Positions 46,631 to 57,592 of a stretch of 64,000 bases of DNA are shown one piece after another. The position numbers and the translations under genes are program-made. Below the pieces are notes generated by a model, which saw only the letters and a list, made by a program, of their open reading frames with translations, did not search any database and had not been told where the DNA came from. The DNA is taken from positions 74,248,920-74,312,919 of the forward strand of contig OZ018323.1 of NCBI GenBank assembly GCA_963969495.1, written 5' to 3'. Each line of letters opens with the position of its first letter. The first letter of the stretch is position 1. This DNA is from Ceratothoa steindachneri (taxonomy: Eukaryota; Arthropoda; Malacostraca; Isopoda; Cymothoidae).

Positions 46631-46633
46631 CAG

Positions 46634-46931
46634 TTATTTGAATGGGAAATTGACCACTAGTATTGAGGTCTTAGTATATCCTGACCCAAAATCAGGATGT
46701 CTATCCTTAGAGCATAAAGATAGATCAAGACAGGAAAATAAAGCGATTCTTGGGTATTGATGCATAAACTCATCCACATTTAGAACAACTATCTCCATCT
46801 CGTCGATCAGTTCGGCAAGGACCTCACACCTGGGATTTATTAAGGTATGCCCCCAGAGATCGTGTCGACCGTTCAGATCCCTGAGCAAGTGAAAGGGCAT
46901 CAACAATCTTGCCACGACGCGGCGAGGCCCG
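46634..46931 (-). pseudogene. LINE endonuclease, C-terminal part
   Basis: The frame has DLNGRHDLWGHTLINPRCEV (the 'GDFNaHh.lWG' motif with Gly-Asp changed to Arg-Asp), then LIDEMEIVVLNVDEFMHQ and SCLDLSLCSKDRHPDFG (the 'siDLslc' motif). This is the second half of the AP-endonuclease-like domain that nicks target DNA for reverse transcription. Its first half is missing, replaced by the mariner fragment. The reading frame continues without a stop into that fragment (46634-47128). Confidence 0.8.
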
Positions 46932-47380
46932 CGTTCTTCGTCATTAAGATTAAAATGACTGTTTTTGAAAGTGAAAACCACCATTAAGCTGTCATTTCGA
47001 ATAAAGTATTTTCTCCGTACATAGCACAAATATCGCGATGAGCTGTGGCTGCGTTTCCATTGTTCCCGTCTCGATTCAAAATGAATAACAATAAGTGTCA
47101 AAAATGCGCCTTTCTTTAATCTTGACATTCTATTTTGAGGGTACAGAACAAAAATTAAATTAACACAACTTTTAAATAAACCGCAATGAATTATTACTCA
47201 ACTTCAAGACGCAGCCTAAGAAAAGGCCTAATAGTCTACGCTGTTAAGAGACGTAGCCTAACATTTGCAAATTTTGCTCAATTATTTATTATTGTTTCTT
47301 AATCTGTGCACAAATCACGTCAACAAAAATTAAATCAACACAACATTAAAAAAACTGCAAGAACTTATTCCTCAACCTAA
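46932..47380 (-). mobile_element. Truncated mariner fragment, second family
   Basis: Matches the left 430 bp or so of the element at 23997-25401, in reverse orientation. It includes the terminal repeat (TTAGGTTGAGGAATAAGTTC read inward from 47380), the leader and the first 60-70 codons (MSRLKKGAFL to FNLNDEER). It stops inside the transposase at 46932. Start and early codons are intact here, unlike in the longer copy. Confidence 0.88.
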
Positions 47381-49610
47381 TACGACAGCATGACTTTGGA
47401 GAGCAGGGGCCGACGGGCCCTGTCTATACTTACCCCCTAATTAAGTTGGCCCTATCCAGCCGTCCCTTCGGTAGCGGTCAATTATTAGCCGCTGGCCTGA
47501 TTTCTTGTCAATTCCCTGTGCAAATAAACGGGTCGACTGCCACTGGTGGTATGGAGTCGCCCAAGGGCGATTGTAGCGAAGGGTGAGGGAGAGTCCCTTG
47601 CAATTGTAGTGCTAGGAGAGGAGAAAGTTTCCTCTCTGGTCAAAGAGGTTTGGAGGGTTCTCTGAGAAGGCGCAGGCAGGGGGAACTGCTTTGCTGTTAG
47701 GAGATGCCCGAGGGTGTCTCCGATGAATGTAGAGGTGAAAATAGAGGAGGAGTATTTTAGTCAAACTCCTTAATGCTCATGGTGACCATATTTGTATCGC
47801 GGGACGCAAACGCTCGTCACCCCACACAGAAGCCCGTTCTGCCAGGGGAGAATACAGGGCCGGATAATCTAGTAGCTGACATTTGGGACTACCCTCCTTC
47901 CTAGGGTATGTGGGAAAGGTGAGGTTGAATATGGAGCAAGTTGTTAAAACTAACACCACAAACAGTACATCAATGGTGAGGTAGCGTTTTTCTCTCTCTC
48001 CTAACCTGCGATGCCACGATGGTCGATTGATAGGGAGCTGCATGGTGTCTATCATGTAATATTAGAGGCCTACCAGAGAAAGCTGTGGGAGAGGTGGTAG
48101 GGAAAGTTAGGAAACAGGGTAACTAGACAGGGTATCAGAAACAATGAGAAGGGGCTAAGCTGGGTCGGACGGGGCTATGTGTCCTGTTATTACGGTGTGC
48201 AGTAATGCAAATCTTCGGGCCCTTTACACGGGAGAATATGATAAAGTAGTGTCTAATCTCAATAAAATATAGTAAAAATTTTTTATTAACCCCATCGTGT
48301 AAATGTTAAAAATTTTGGCCACGAATGAACATAAGCAATGTTTTAGTAAATTAAGCGATCCTTCCATCGAACACCAATCGAGGGTACAGTCCTTTGCCGT
48401 CTATTACAAAGAAAAAGATCCAATATAAAAAAGGTACACTTAAAGTTCGCCATGGGGTGGCCTCCTTCCCTCAGCTACTTAAGCGAGTCACCATCAAATT
48501 AATAAATACATATATGTACCTTAGAGAATACCAACAACCACAAATCCCAGCATTAGGGGCATACCATATTTACACTGCTAACATTGTTACTGGAAAAGGT
48601 ACCGCCATCTTTACGGAAGAATTGACAGGATCATTCCTTCCAAAAAAGCTGAACACCCTGAATGCGTCGGATTCGAAGGTGATCATAAAGAGTTGAAGGC
48701 GTTGGAGCATTGGATAATACGTCAATGAGAATAGTCGGAGCAGTATGAAATGTTACCTAAAGTTTACGGGCTTCGTTTCTATTCGTTTTGGTCATGCACC
48801 ACGAATGGCTGATCATATTTCTGCCCTCTAATTAGTGAGGGGATAAGTGTAAAGCTAGGATGCTTATTTACTGTTTGAATACAGCCTAATCCCCTCATGA
48901 ATGAGCCTGTTTACAGCAAATTTACTTATCCAAGATCCAAGTAAAAGATAATCACGAGATCTCAAAGACTTGTAGTAGTTGAGTGTCATGGTTAATGAGA
49001 ATACAGGGAATCTGATAAGTAAATGATTCACAACTAGCTAAGGTGCATAATCACGTGCACTGAGCACTATAATTCAATCAGCTTATCGGTGATTAGAGAC
49101 TAGGTAATACAAATAACCCAAATTACTATACACAAATGGGGAAAAGCAACAAACTAGACCCTCGCCATGTATATCGGAAGACATTTCCTGACCAGTTTAA
49201 GCAATGACACTAACTTCTTTTTTATAGCAAGTCAAATAAAGACAAGGCATCATTCCCAAGGTGCCAAGGCATCGCGTGCAGTATATCTTCAGGAGCAAAG
49301 GTGGCCCTTGCGTCAGCCGTTAGTATGCAACGCAACATGCGCAGCGAAAATACTTTATTGACGCTTTACCCGCTTCTTTAACTTAAGTTAAGTTCGTTTG
49401 CATAAAATGATGTGAATATCTCTGCAGGGGTAAGGTTGATCTTACTAGGCCATTAAATAAATACATACTCAATGACAGTACCGATGTCTTTCTTCCACGT
49501 CTATACAGCATAAAAGACATTGTTCTCCTGTATTGCAAGGAATCCAGACAATGGTTAGTTGTATCCAGACACCATTAACAGTGAATGGTGTCGAGGTATA
49601 ACAGTGTAGA
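47381..49610. other. Mixed sequence with no confident gene
   Basis: 47381-48240 is GC-rich like the LINE next to it and may hold its upstream part; the 92-codon frame at 47777-48055 (-) has no motif that proves this. At 48394-48696 (+) a 100-codon frame contains AYHIYTANIVTGKGTAIFTE, which faintly resembles the middle of LINE endonucleases. 48700-49610 is probably the remaining or degenerate 3' LTR side of copy 2 but does not align to the other LTR. Confidence 0.35.
49568..49592. other. Perfect 9-bp hairpin
   Basis: GACACCATT and AATGGTGTC are exact inverted repeats around a 7-base loop, just outside the part that matches between the LTRs of copy 2. The function is unknown; it may be a footprint of an insertion or simple chance. 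Confidence 0.5.
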
Positions 49611-49755
49611 CAAACACAGCTGGGATAGGTGATTAAGAGAGTGACGAATTCTTCCTGGACTTGCTAAAATTCTCACACTGGCTCACTTGGTCTTGAAGGA
49701 ATAGAAGGGTACCTCCCAAGGGCTTCCTCAGGTCGTTCGAGGGCATTCTCTCACA
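49611..49755 (-). repeat. 3' LTR start of copy 2 (matched part)
   Basis: About 145 bp matching 55804-55954 in the same orientation. On the - strand the LTR begins TGTGAGAGAATGCCC. Just before it (49758-49768 on the + strand, pyrimidines) lies a purine tract AGAAAGGGAGG, the expected priming site for plus-strand synthesis. The match breaks off at 49611. Confidence 0.7.
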
Positions 49756-50405
49756 TGCCTCCCTTTCTGATGATGCCGTTTTCCTCATTTAAAGAGGAGG
49801 GAAAAGGGCATCCTAAAACATGGTAGGAGTTGCGTATGGGAAAATTTTGACCTGAGTCTACAGGCGCCTAATAAAGTTGGAGCTTTAAATTTAAGTCGAC
49901 ACAGCGGTCAAAAGTGACTGTACTACTTCCATTTAATCCCTGGCGCAGGGTACACTTAAAAAGGATTTGGTAGTTAATCAGGGACAAAAAAAACAACATA
50001 CAAAGTAAATAAATTCGAGTTACGGAAAAAATCAAAAGGATTCATTTATAAAATGGTAGTGGAACCATATATCAATAAAAATAAAGAAACATACCATACA
50101 AACAAACACACATGCAAAGGACAAATATTTACAAATGGAAAACAAAATTTTAAATGAGAACAAAGGAAAATAAACATACACGGTTAAGACGGAGTTCTAG
50201 AATTATAAAAAAACGAGGACACAGAGTCGATTATGTGCACGGGGGTACAATGCTTAACACATTTTGCTTCGCAGGGGGAGGGTCATTGACCGAATTCCTA
50301 CTTAGACAGTCTGCAACACAGTTTTAAGTCCTTTTAATGTACCTTATTTGAAATTGGTATTCCATTAGAAGTAAACTCCAACGCATAAGCCTTCCGCTCT
50401 GGCTT

Positions 50406-51061
50406 TTACAATTCTTTAAGTAAGCCAATGATTTCAATCACGAACACCTTACCTAACAAATATGTTTGGAATTTCTTTACACTCCATAAGATCGCTAAAA
50501 CTTGAAGTTCTATGACTGCATAGTTCCTTTCGGATAATGAGGGCTTCCGGCTAGCGTACGCAATGGGGTAGCTGTTGCCGTCTTCTTTATACTGGAGCAA
50601 GACGCAACCAATGCCTTCAAAACAAGCGTCCGTTCGATTTCTAAAAGATTTGTTCGTATTCGGGAGTCTCACTATGGAAGCTGATGTTATTCTTTCCTTG
50701 AGCTGATGGAATTAAGCAGTCGCTTTGGGGTTCCATGCGAGGAGGTTCGGGGAACGTTTCTTTACTAGGGAGCTAAGGAGGGACGCTAAGGCAGCAAAAT
50801 TCGGAAAAACTTGGTAAAAGGATGTCGACCCGAGGAAAGAGCTTAATTGCTTTTTAGTACACGGGAGGGGCATGTTGGCAATAGCCTATACCTTTTCTTT
50901 TTGAGGGTCCATTTGATTTTCACCAATGTAGAAACCAACGTACTTAATAGTGCTATAGGCAAAATTGCACTTGCTAAGACCTATAGTGAGGCCGTTTTTG
51001 CTAAGCCTATTGAGGAGCGATTGTAGGGAGGTTAGATTCTGGTCCCATGTCAGGTGGTGTT
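50406..51061 (-). pseudogene. pol: RT C-terminal half and RNase H of copy 2
   Basis: The frame begins right after the integrase end with HLTWDQNLTSLQSLLNRL, the block that follows YVDD, then TIGLSKCNFAYSTIKYVGFY, then TKKQLSSFLGSTSFYQVFPN. RNase H is at about 50672-50430: FRNRTDACFEGIGCVLLQY with the first Asp, then YPIAYASRKPSLSERNYAVI, then LAILWSVKKFQTYLLGK. The fingers, palm and YVDD of RT are missing. The junction lies at about 51060, where integrase ends NRLFDVNMLNR. Two stops in RT. Located downstream of integrase. Confidence 0.85.
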
Positions 51062-51064
51062 AGC

Positions 51065-52290
51065 GATTAAGCATATTCACATCAAATAATCTGTTCCCTG
51101 AGGGGGGTCTGTATTATGTAATCTACGTGACCGCGGGCTTCTTGGATTGGGAAAGGGCCTTTCCATTGGGACAAGAGCAGGCTTTTCTCTGTGGGTAGGA
51201 GGAGCAGCACCTATTCACCGGGCTTAAATCGCCTCTCTTTAGACCTAACGTCAAAATAGGTCCTATATTTTTCTAAATTTAGGGTCGAATTTTTAAACGC
51301 TAGATCGGCGCATTCTACCAAGTGTTTCCGAAGATCTATGCTGTAAGAATACGAGGACTTGATCTCCTCATCCAGGTAGGGATTGTAAAACACTCCATTC
51401 AATATGCTCATTGGTCTATGTATATTTCGGCCATACAAGAACTCGAAGTGGGCAAATCCCAAAGTTCTGTGGGGGATTTCTCTGCACGTGAACAGGGAAA
51501 CCTGCAGGTATCGATGCCATTCTTGGGGCTGAGCATGTTATAACTTTTTGAGAATGGTCTTCAGAGTGCCATTCAATTTTTTACAGACGCCGTTAGCGGC
51601 GGGGTGAAAAGCAGAGGTGAACAAGGGCTTGATCGTAAGAAACTTACCAACGTATTCCATTAGCTCTGAGGTGAATTGTATACATCTGTCGAAGAAGATC
51701 TCCTTCAAGATGCCCACGCGGGAAAAAAGGGGCACTGCGTCAGGGATCTCTTTTCAAAGTCAACAAGAGTTAGGACGTACGAGTTTCCTTCGCTAGATGG
51801 GGGTGAATTGGGCTAATTAGGTATATGGCCACGCTAAAAAAGGCTCCGAGACAAACGGTGTCTTCTTTAGGGGGTCAGATGGTATTCGTCCTTTTGCTGT
51901 AGTCTTCTGGCAAATGTCACACGACCTGCAAAATTCGGTAATTTCTTTGGCAGCTTCGGGCCAGAAGAAATAACAGAAGATTCTTTCAGAGCTTTTGTTG
52001 TGACTGTAATGACCAGCCATCAATCCATCCTGTGCGATTCGAGGGACTTGGAGAACATGGGGACGGGAGCCACACAACGAGCGAGTGGGGGTTTTACCCT
52101 CAGCCTAACTGGAGCAATAAAGGAGTCCGTCGCTAATGAGGTAGGCAACTTCCATATAACCACGGGCAGATCCACGTTCGTCACTTCTCGCTTTTTCTCA
52201 CAAGTACTGAAGAGTAGGGTATTCCTTTTGAGCGCTTGCAAAAGACTCGTTTTGAAAGGCTGCACAATCTGGGGCATAAGGGAGTTCTAA
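51065..52290 (-). pseudogene. pol: Integrase of copy 2, including the GPY/F module
   Basis: The pre-zinc-finger part at 52290-52080 reads QNESFASAQKEYPTLQYL and SDGLLYCSS. The HHCC finger is at about 52030-51900: AQDGLMAGHYSHNKSSERIF, then FWPEAAKEITEF, then CRSCDICQKTT. The core follows with AIYLISPIHP, where the first catalytic Asp reads Tyr, then YVLTLVDFEKRS, then KEIFFDRCIQFTSELMEYVG with the second Asp. NGVCKKLNGTLKTILKKL follows, where Lys replaces the catalytic Glu. The C-terminal part is at 51462-51211: FAHFEFLYGRNIHRPMSIL. The GPY/F module is at about 51200-51080: VLLLLPTEKSLLLSQWKGPF, then RLFDVNMLNR. Stops and frameshifts occur between blocks. Confidence 0.88.
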
Positions 52291-52294
52291 AGAC

Positions 52295-52640
52295 ACGGGG
52301 ACAATAGTGTTCTTTAGCGCTTGGGCCCTCGTGATGACGGGCTGAGCAACAGGGTCAGGGGAGAGCTGCGGGCTCTGGCCGATCATCACGGCGCAGAATT
52401 TAATGGGGGCTGCTATCACTTTGGGCCGACCAGTAAAGTGTTCGCATTCGAGATACCGATTTGCACGTCCCAAGTAGTCATGGACTACTGAAAATTTATC
52501 GTGGTCGGGGCCCCCTGTGTGAGAAACCTTTCAGAGATGATGAAGCAAGTGCATCCAATGTCTCTTACCAGGATTGACACTCTGCAACCATTAACACTTC
52601 CATTTTCGAACTCAAAGCCACAGGGGGAGCTTTTCTTCAA
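52295..52640 (-). pseudogene. pol: Protease of copy 2
   Basis: GFEFENGSVNGCRVSILVRD leads into the active site, which reads Asp-Ile-Gly in place of Asp-Thr-Gly, then GCTCFIISERFL. After a frameshift come KFSVVHDYLGRANRYLECEH and APIKFCAVMIGQSPQL. It matches copy 1 (KFAVVHDSLGRANR, APIKFFSVCIGQCP). VITRAQALKN follows and then integrase, with no room for RT between them. Confidence 0.85.
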
Positions 52641-52739
52641 AAGAAAATTCACTTACTGTTCTGAGGGAATGCTTGTTGGGGGAGTTGTTGGCATTTCAGG
52701 ACGAGCGGTCGGATGAGAGAGAGCTGCACTTATTTGGTA

Positions 52740-53715
52740 GATTTGATTACTAGGAGCAGAACGAAATTGGGTTTTGGGGACAGCGGGTCCTCACATGGTC
52801 GGGAACTCCCCCCCCCCAAAATTATAAACCTACGAGGATAATCCGACGCTGGGAAATTATTTATGAGGGGCTTAATATCCCTCGATTCTAGCGCGGAATT
52901 GCACTTGGGTTTAAAGGGACCAGGTACTTTCATAAACTTTGGTGAATTCTTCGCGGGAAATTTAGGAGAGGTTATTTTTACTTTGGGGGGATGGGGGATG
53001 AGACTTCTTGGGTTTTTTCGGGTAAAGATATTGGCTTAATGCATGCACATCCGCTTTTTCTCTATAGTGCTTGAAAGAAAACACGTGTATTTTAGATGGT
53101 AGTGCAGCCATGAATTGAACCCATAGAACAAAATCAATTAGGAACTCGTAGTCGCCATTGACTTAAGCTGAGTCCAACCAAAACTGGATAGTTCTATGGA
53201 AGGTGAATCCAAATTGACGGTAGGTCTGGCCAAGAATTATTCGCGCCTGGCTGAACTTTGACCTATAGTAATCGGGATTCATATTACCCTCCGATAATAA
53301 TTCGGACTTGAGGGAGGAGTAGTCGAGAATAGCCTCGGCCGGAATGAAATGAAGATTTATCGGAAGTTAGTATTAGAGAAAGGAAAATATCGAGCGACTC
53401 CATCGGCTTCTCTATCCCAGTGGGTCACTTCGAAAATTTTCTTAAAGTGAGTTATGTAGGCGCTGAAATCCTCGCCGTACTTAAACACTGGCAACTTTAC
53501 GAAGGGGTTTGGGAGGATTCATTTCTCGCTCTAACAGAAAGGGTCTCTAAATTATTCCTGTTTAGCTCATGCTGAGGAATTTTTTCTTTTTCTTCCGCTT
53601 CTCTTCTTTCTTTTTCAGCTTCTCTTAGTTCTTTTTTTCTGTCCGTTCATTTCTTTCTTGCTCCTGAACATATCAACTAGATCCTTGCCTAAAAACCCAA
53701 GGATCTTTCCTTGTT
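52740..53715 (-). pseudogene. gag: Gag pseudogene with SCAN-like domain (copy 2)
   Basis: Upstream lies a Lys/Glu-rich part (GKDLVDMFRSKKEMNGQKK, compare GKDLFAYIKHEERTE in copy 1). Then KLPVFKYGEDFSAYITHFKK and IFEVTHWDREADGVARYF. The SCAN-like domain at about 53300-53050 reads MNPDYYRSKFSQARIILGQT, then YRQFGFTFHRTIQFWLDSA, a stop, and NGDYEFLIDFVLWVQFMAAL. The Cys/His knuckle expected near 52830 is not recognisable. It is homologous to 1901-3051 along its length. Confidence 0.8.
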
Positions 53716-53907
53716 GATGGAAACGCTCAAATGAGGACATCGAGTTTTTATAAATGCGTGTCTTACCGCCCGGCGCAGCTGAGGAACTTACGGAAAGATT
53801 ATAAAGCTCTGAAAATCATATTAGAAATCCTAACGGTGAATTTGTTACACACAGATTGCACGTAATAAAGAAAATAACATAGAAAATAATTCAAAACCTG
53901 AACTATT

Positions 53908-54651
53908 TGTTCAATCCACTCTTTGACAGTGAGCTTGACATCTTCATCGTCCCCAAACCGGCGTCCATGCAGGGCAGTCTTGAGCTGGCAGAATAAAAAG
54001 TTGTCGCTAGGGGCCAGATCTGGACTGTATGGGGGATGGTTGAGCTCCTCGAATCCGCACTTGCACAGGGCAGCTTATGCATTTCCGGCCTTGTGGACTT
54101 TGACGACGTTAAAGTTGATCATGAGGCGTGAGGTTTCTAGGGACCCAACGGGCAGATACTTTGGTTATGGCCAAATTGTCGTGGATGATGTTGATAACAC
54201 TAACATGCATTATTCCAAGTTCTCGCTCGATTTCTTTGACCTTTACTCGTCGATTTTCGAGGATCCAACTTTCCACATGGGCCACTTTGTTCTTGTTGAT
54301 TCTGTCTGACAGGCGTCCTGGACGAGGGTCATCTTTAAGGGACTCACGAATATGGCGTAACTCTTTATTCCAGCGAGCAATGGTTGCCTAGGAAGGGGCG
54401 GTGACTGTGTACACTGCAACCATACGTTCATGGATCTCTTTTGCAGTCTTGGCTTTCTTGGTCAAAAATTTGATCTCCACGTGGTGACTGACGATCGGCA
54501 AACAGCTACTGCTTTTTAAATAGACGAGGCAAGAGCGTGCGGCTGTAGGTCCGGACTTGTCATAACTTGTTTTAACACCCCCCACAAACAGTCATCACCT
54601 CCCTCTGTTTTTTGCCCTACCGATTCGCAAAACTCATTCACCGACCCCGTA
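53908..54651 (-). mobile_element. mariner element, copy C, truncated and internally deleted
   Basis: The right end, read inward TACGGGGTCGGTGAATGAG, is the family's terminal repeat and abuts a TA microsatellite. The left terminal repeat is missing; the match starts at about 53908. Internally it jumps at about 54096 from the C-terminal part of the gene to the N-terminal part, removing most of the catalytic core. The start codon region is also lost. It lies in the leader of LTR copy 2. Confidence 0.85.
53920..54480 (-). pseudogene. mariner transposase remnant, copy C
   Basis: The - strand frames give KEIHERMVAVYTVTAPS and ATIARWNKEL-type sequence, the RDDPRPGRL region, and the second helix-turn-helix with the VSARWVPRNLT-like linker (here altered). 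After the deletion only the segment equivalent to GRRFGDDEDVKLTVKEWI is left near 53940. None of the three catalytic Asp regions remains. Confidence 0.75.
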
Positions 54652-54776
<125 letters not shown>

Positions 54777-54977
54777 ATACCTGTGTATACTAGCTTGGCT
54801 CTCAGAGTGTCACACAAGTACGGGCACAGGCCGCTTGAGTTATTTCGGGCGATTTATAAACAGTGCGAATTACGGTTGACTGGGTTTAGATTAATGGCTT
54901 GGCAAGTTGCAGTTTAAAGGATATATTCAGACAATACCCCCAAAATATAATTTTAATATATATATAAACAAAAGGGG

Positions 54978-54978
<1 letters not shown>

Positions 54979-55066
<88 letters not shown>
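54979..55066. repeat. Second compound (TA)n(GA)n microsatellite
   Basis: A TA run of about 50 bp is followed by about 38 bp of GA, in the same order and orientation as the array at 54652-54773 and 200 bp away, which suggests one arose from the other by local duplication. Confidence 0.95.
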
Positions 55067-55071
<5 letters not shown>

Positions 55072-55269
55072 ATATATAAAAAAGGTGGAAAAAATTACTT
55101 ATGATGGTTAAATGAATTTTGTGATGATTAACAAGGTAATCTGGGAAAGACTATACACGATCGCATTACCTTCAAGCGCAGGCGGATTTGATGGGGGGAT
55201 GGACGACAACGGCACAAGGCCTCAAGAAGATACTTCTGTGAGTCCTAACTAGGATCTCTAAGATGGGGT

Positions 55270-55954
55270 TGGATTACCATGTGATGAAGAATGAGATTTT
55301 CTCTGTTCCAGAGAGACGTAATCTCAACTCAAGACGATTCTGCTGATCGGCAGGAGTCTCATTCTCGAAAGAACAGGAAACTTAAAGTAGTGGTAAAGAT
55401 GAGAGGGCCGCACAACTCTCGTCGAAGAAGGGAAATCGATGGCTTTACTCTGAACAGGGGCCGAAGCTTAACAATGGTAGATTTGCTGACGAGATCTTTG
55501 ACGGCGTTCGAAGACGAGTTACGGGAAGTCACGGGAAACAGACGGCAGTCTGGATGGAGTGAATGGCGCGCTTCCAATCTCCTAGAAAGATGGTGAGCTT
55601 TGGGCTAAATACCCAGGTGGCTGCTCTGACAGACGCCTGAGGGCCTCGCGATCCCCAAAGAATTGTTGGCGTCAGTTTAAGCAAACACAATTCATGATAA
55701 CGCGTTGTTCCACACCATCAAACCTGCTTCGCGATATGGGAGTAAGGTAATATTTCCGCGCACGACTTTATCGCACGAAGGGGAGGACGATTAGCGTTTG
55801 AAAACAAACACAGCTGGGACGTTGATTAAGCGAGTGACGGATTCTTTCTCGACTTTCTAAAATTCTCACGCTGGTTCACGTGGTCTTTAAAGAATTGAGA
55901 GGTATCTCCAGAGGGCTTCCTCTCACGATGGTCGTTCGAGAGCATTCCCTTACA
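55270..55954 (-). repeat. 5' LTR of copy 2
   Basis: On the - strand it begins TGTAAGGGAATGCTCTCG at 55954. The first 150 bp match 49611-49755. Further in, a TATTTA element near 55600 could be the core promoter. The lower limit near 55270 is an estimate, because the other LTR does not align there and no primer-binding site was recognised. Open frames at 55291 (+) and 55359 (-) fall in it and are not genes. Confidence 0.55.
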
Positions 55955-57592
55955 AACGGGATACACCTCACATATGAGTACGACGGTTCATACCCGATCA
56001 CTAGCTAGTGTTCAAACCCAAAAATACATGCCAATACCTCTCCTCTCCCCATAAAGCATTGTGATACTCATTGTTCCCACGGAATCACAAGGAATTGTCA
56101 TGCTTATCTTTTTGCGTTAGCAATCTACTTACTCTTTTCTCTAAATTTTTATACCCACGATCGTGGATTTTGCCAACAAGATCCCAATTGTGTACACTAG
56201 TCCAATCTCCATAAATTGTTATTAAATCTTATATCTACTACAAATATTAATCTAGCTTCATGAAGATTTGTTTTCAGTAGAAACCCTAAATCTGTTTCCC
56301 GAATCTACCTAAGGGAGTATATACGTAAAAAGATATTTTACATATTCTTTATTTATATTTTATAAATAGCCACTCATAAAGCACACTTAGCTCCTCTGAT
56401 ATAGTATAAAATATTATACATAGTTGCATTTGCTTTAGGCTCCGTCTGAAAAGTGAGAAATTGAGTTAAATGTTTGAATATAGACCTGGATAGAAGTATC
56501 GTCCTCTTTTAGGCGGAATCTTCACACAAATCTTGAGTTGATTCCGCATAATCAAATAGCCGATAAGGCAAACTTTATGCTATCATCCTTCAGATAATCT
56601 AAAATAGTAAGTGGTATTGGTATTTTCTTCATAGATGTCTGCACGGAGTATCTAGAAATAGAAGCTCAAAAGAAAATTTAGAAGAGGTAAAAGAAGAATC
56701 TGATTCTTAGATTTTTTTTCCATAGTAAGCAAAAGTTAAATAGTTAACAAAAGTTGCATCAATCCGTGCTAAAAGAAGTGCATTTGAAAGCTGCATGTGA
56801 AGAAGCCCGATCTAGAATTTTGCATGAAAGTGCATCAAAGATTTTCTAAAGAGCTCTCCTAAAGATTAGCTGTAAACTTTCATTATATGTATCACAAATT
56901 ATCTTTCAGCTGAAATATTTGGGGATTTTCTTTTATCTATGAGGTTATGGGGTAAGGAAAAGCTGTAAATATATAGATGTGGCATATATTTTATTTAATG
57001 AACCTGCCAAAGTATCTTGAAATTGTTTAAAATAATGGAGTTATTGCATTGACGAGTTATGACACTAAATCTGCCTAGTAAATTTGGTAGGATATATCAT
57101 CAAATCATAAAAATACTTGCTTTCGAAATTTTACCTCTAAAACCACAAAGAAATTTTAGAGTTTAACATTAACTCTTAGGAAAAATCAAACTTCTTTCAG
57201 AAATCAATCTAACCTTTTTCAGAAAATCTTTAAATATTGAAATTTTTAAAGCTTGTGTTACTCGTATGTAGAATTTCATTCTTAAATGGTGTTTTTGAGT
57301 GCCATTACAATTTTTTTTTCAGATAAATTCCATTTCTAAGCATCTTATGTTACTGTATTTTCCTTTTCTTCATCAACGAGATTTCTTTTATATAAAGAAC
57401 ATCAAATACAGTGATATTTCTACTAAGTAGTTGGTAATCTATGAGCATATCTCGGCCAATTTTGACCATCAGGCATAAATTTATTGAGATGGATATTTTA
57501 AATTTAGTATTGTTTTACTTTGTAGCATTTGTAGTATTAATTGTTTACCTGGTTAATATATTTCCTAAAGACCAATTGGTATTTTCTTAACC
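55955..57592. other. AT-rich DNA with no gene
   Basis: No motif or long frame on either strand. It ends at the TTAA that may bound the piggyBac copy. Confidence 0.5.

Larger units (their letters stand above)
45130..46931 (-). mobile_element. I-group LINE, internally deleted
   Basis: From high to low coordinates the - strand holds an AP-like endonuclease C-terminal part, a long endonuclease-RT linker, RT motif 0, then the RT thumb and an RNase H segment. The catalytic palm of RT is missing: only about 150 bp separate motif 0 from the thumb. An RNase H domain after RT is a feature of the I group. The GC-richer sequence stands out from its surroundings. At 46931 it is joined to a mariner fragment. 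Confidence 0.75.

Noticed and set aside
55291..55596. + strand frame of 101 codons, rather GC-rich
   Set aside because: It lies in the LTR of copy 2, has no motif, and its composition is that of the LTR.
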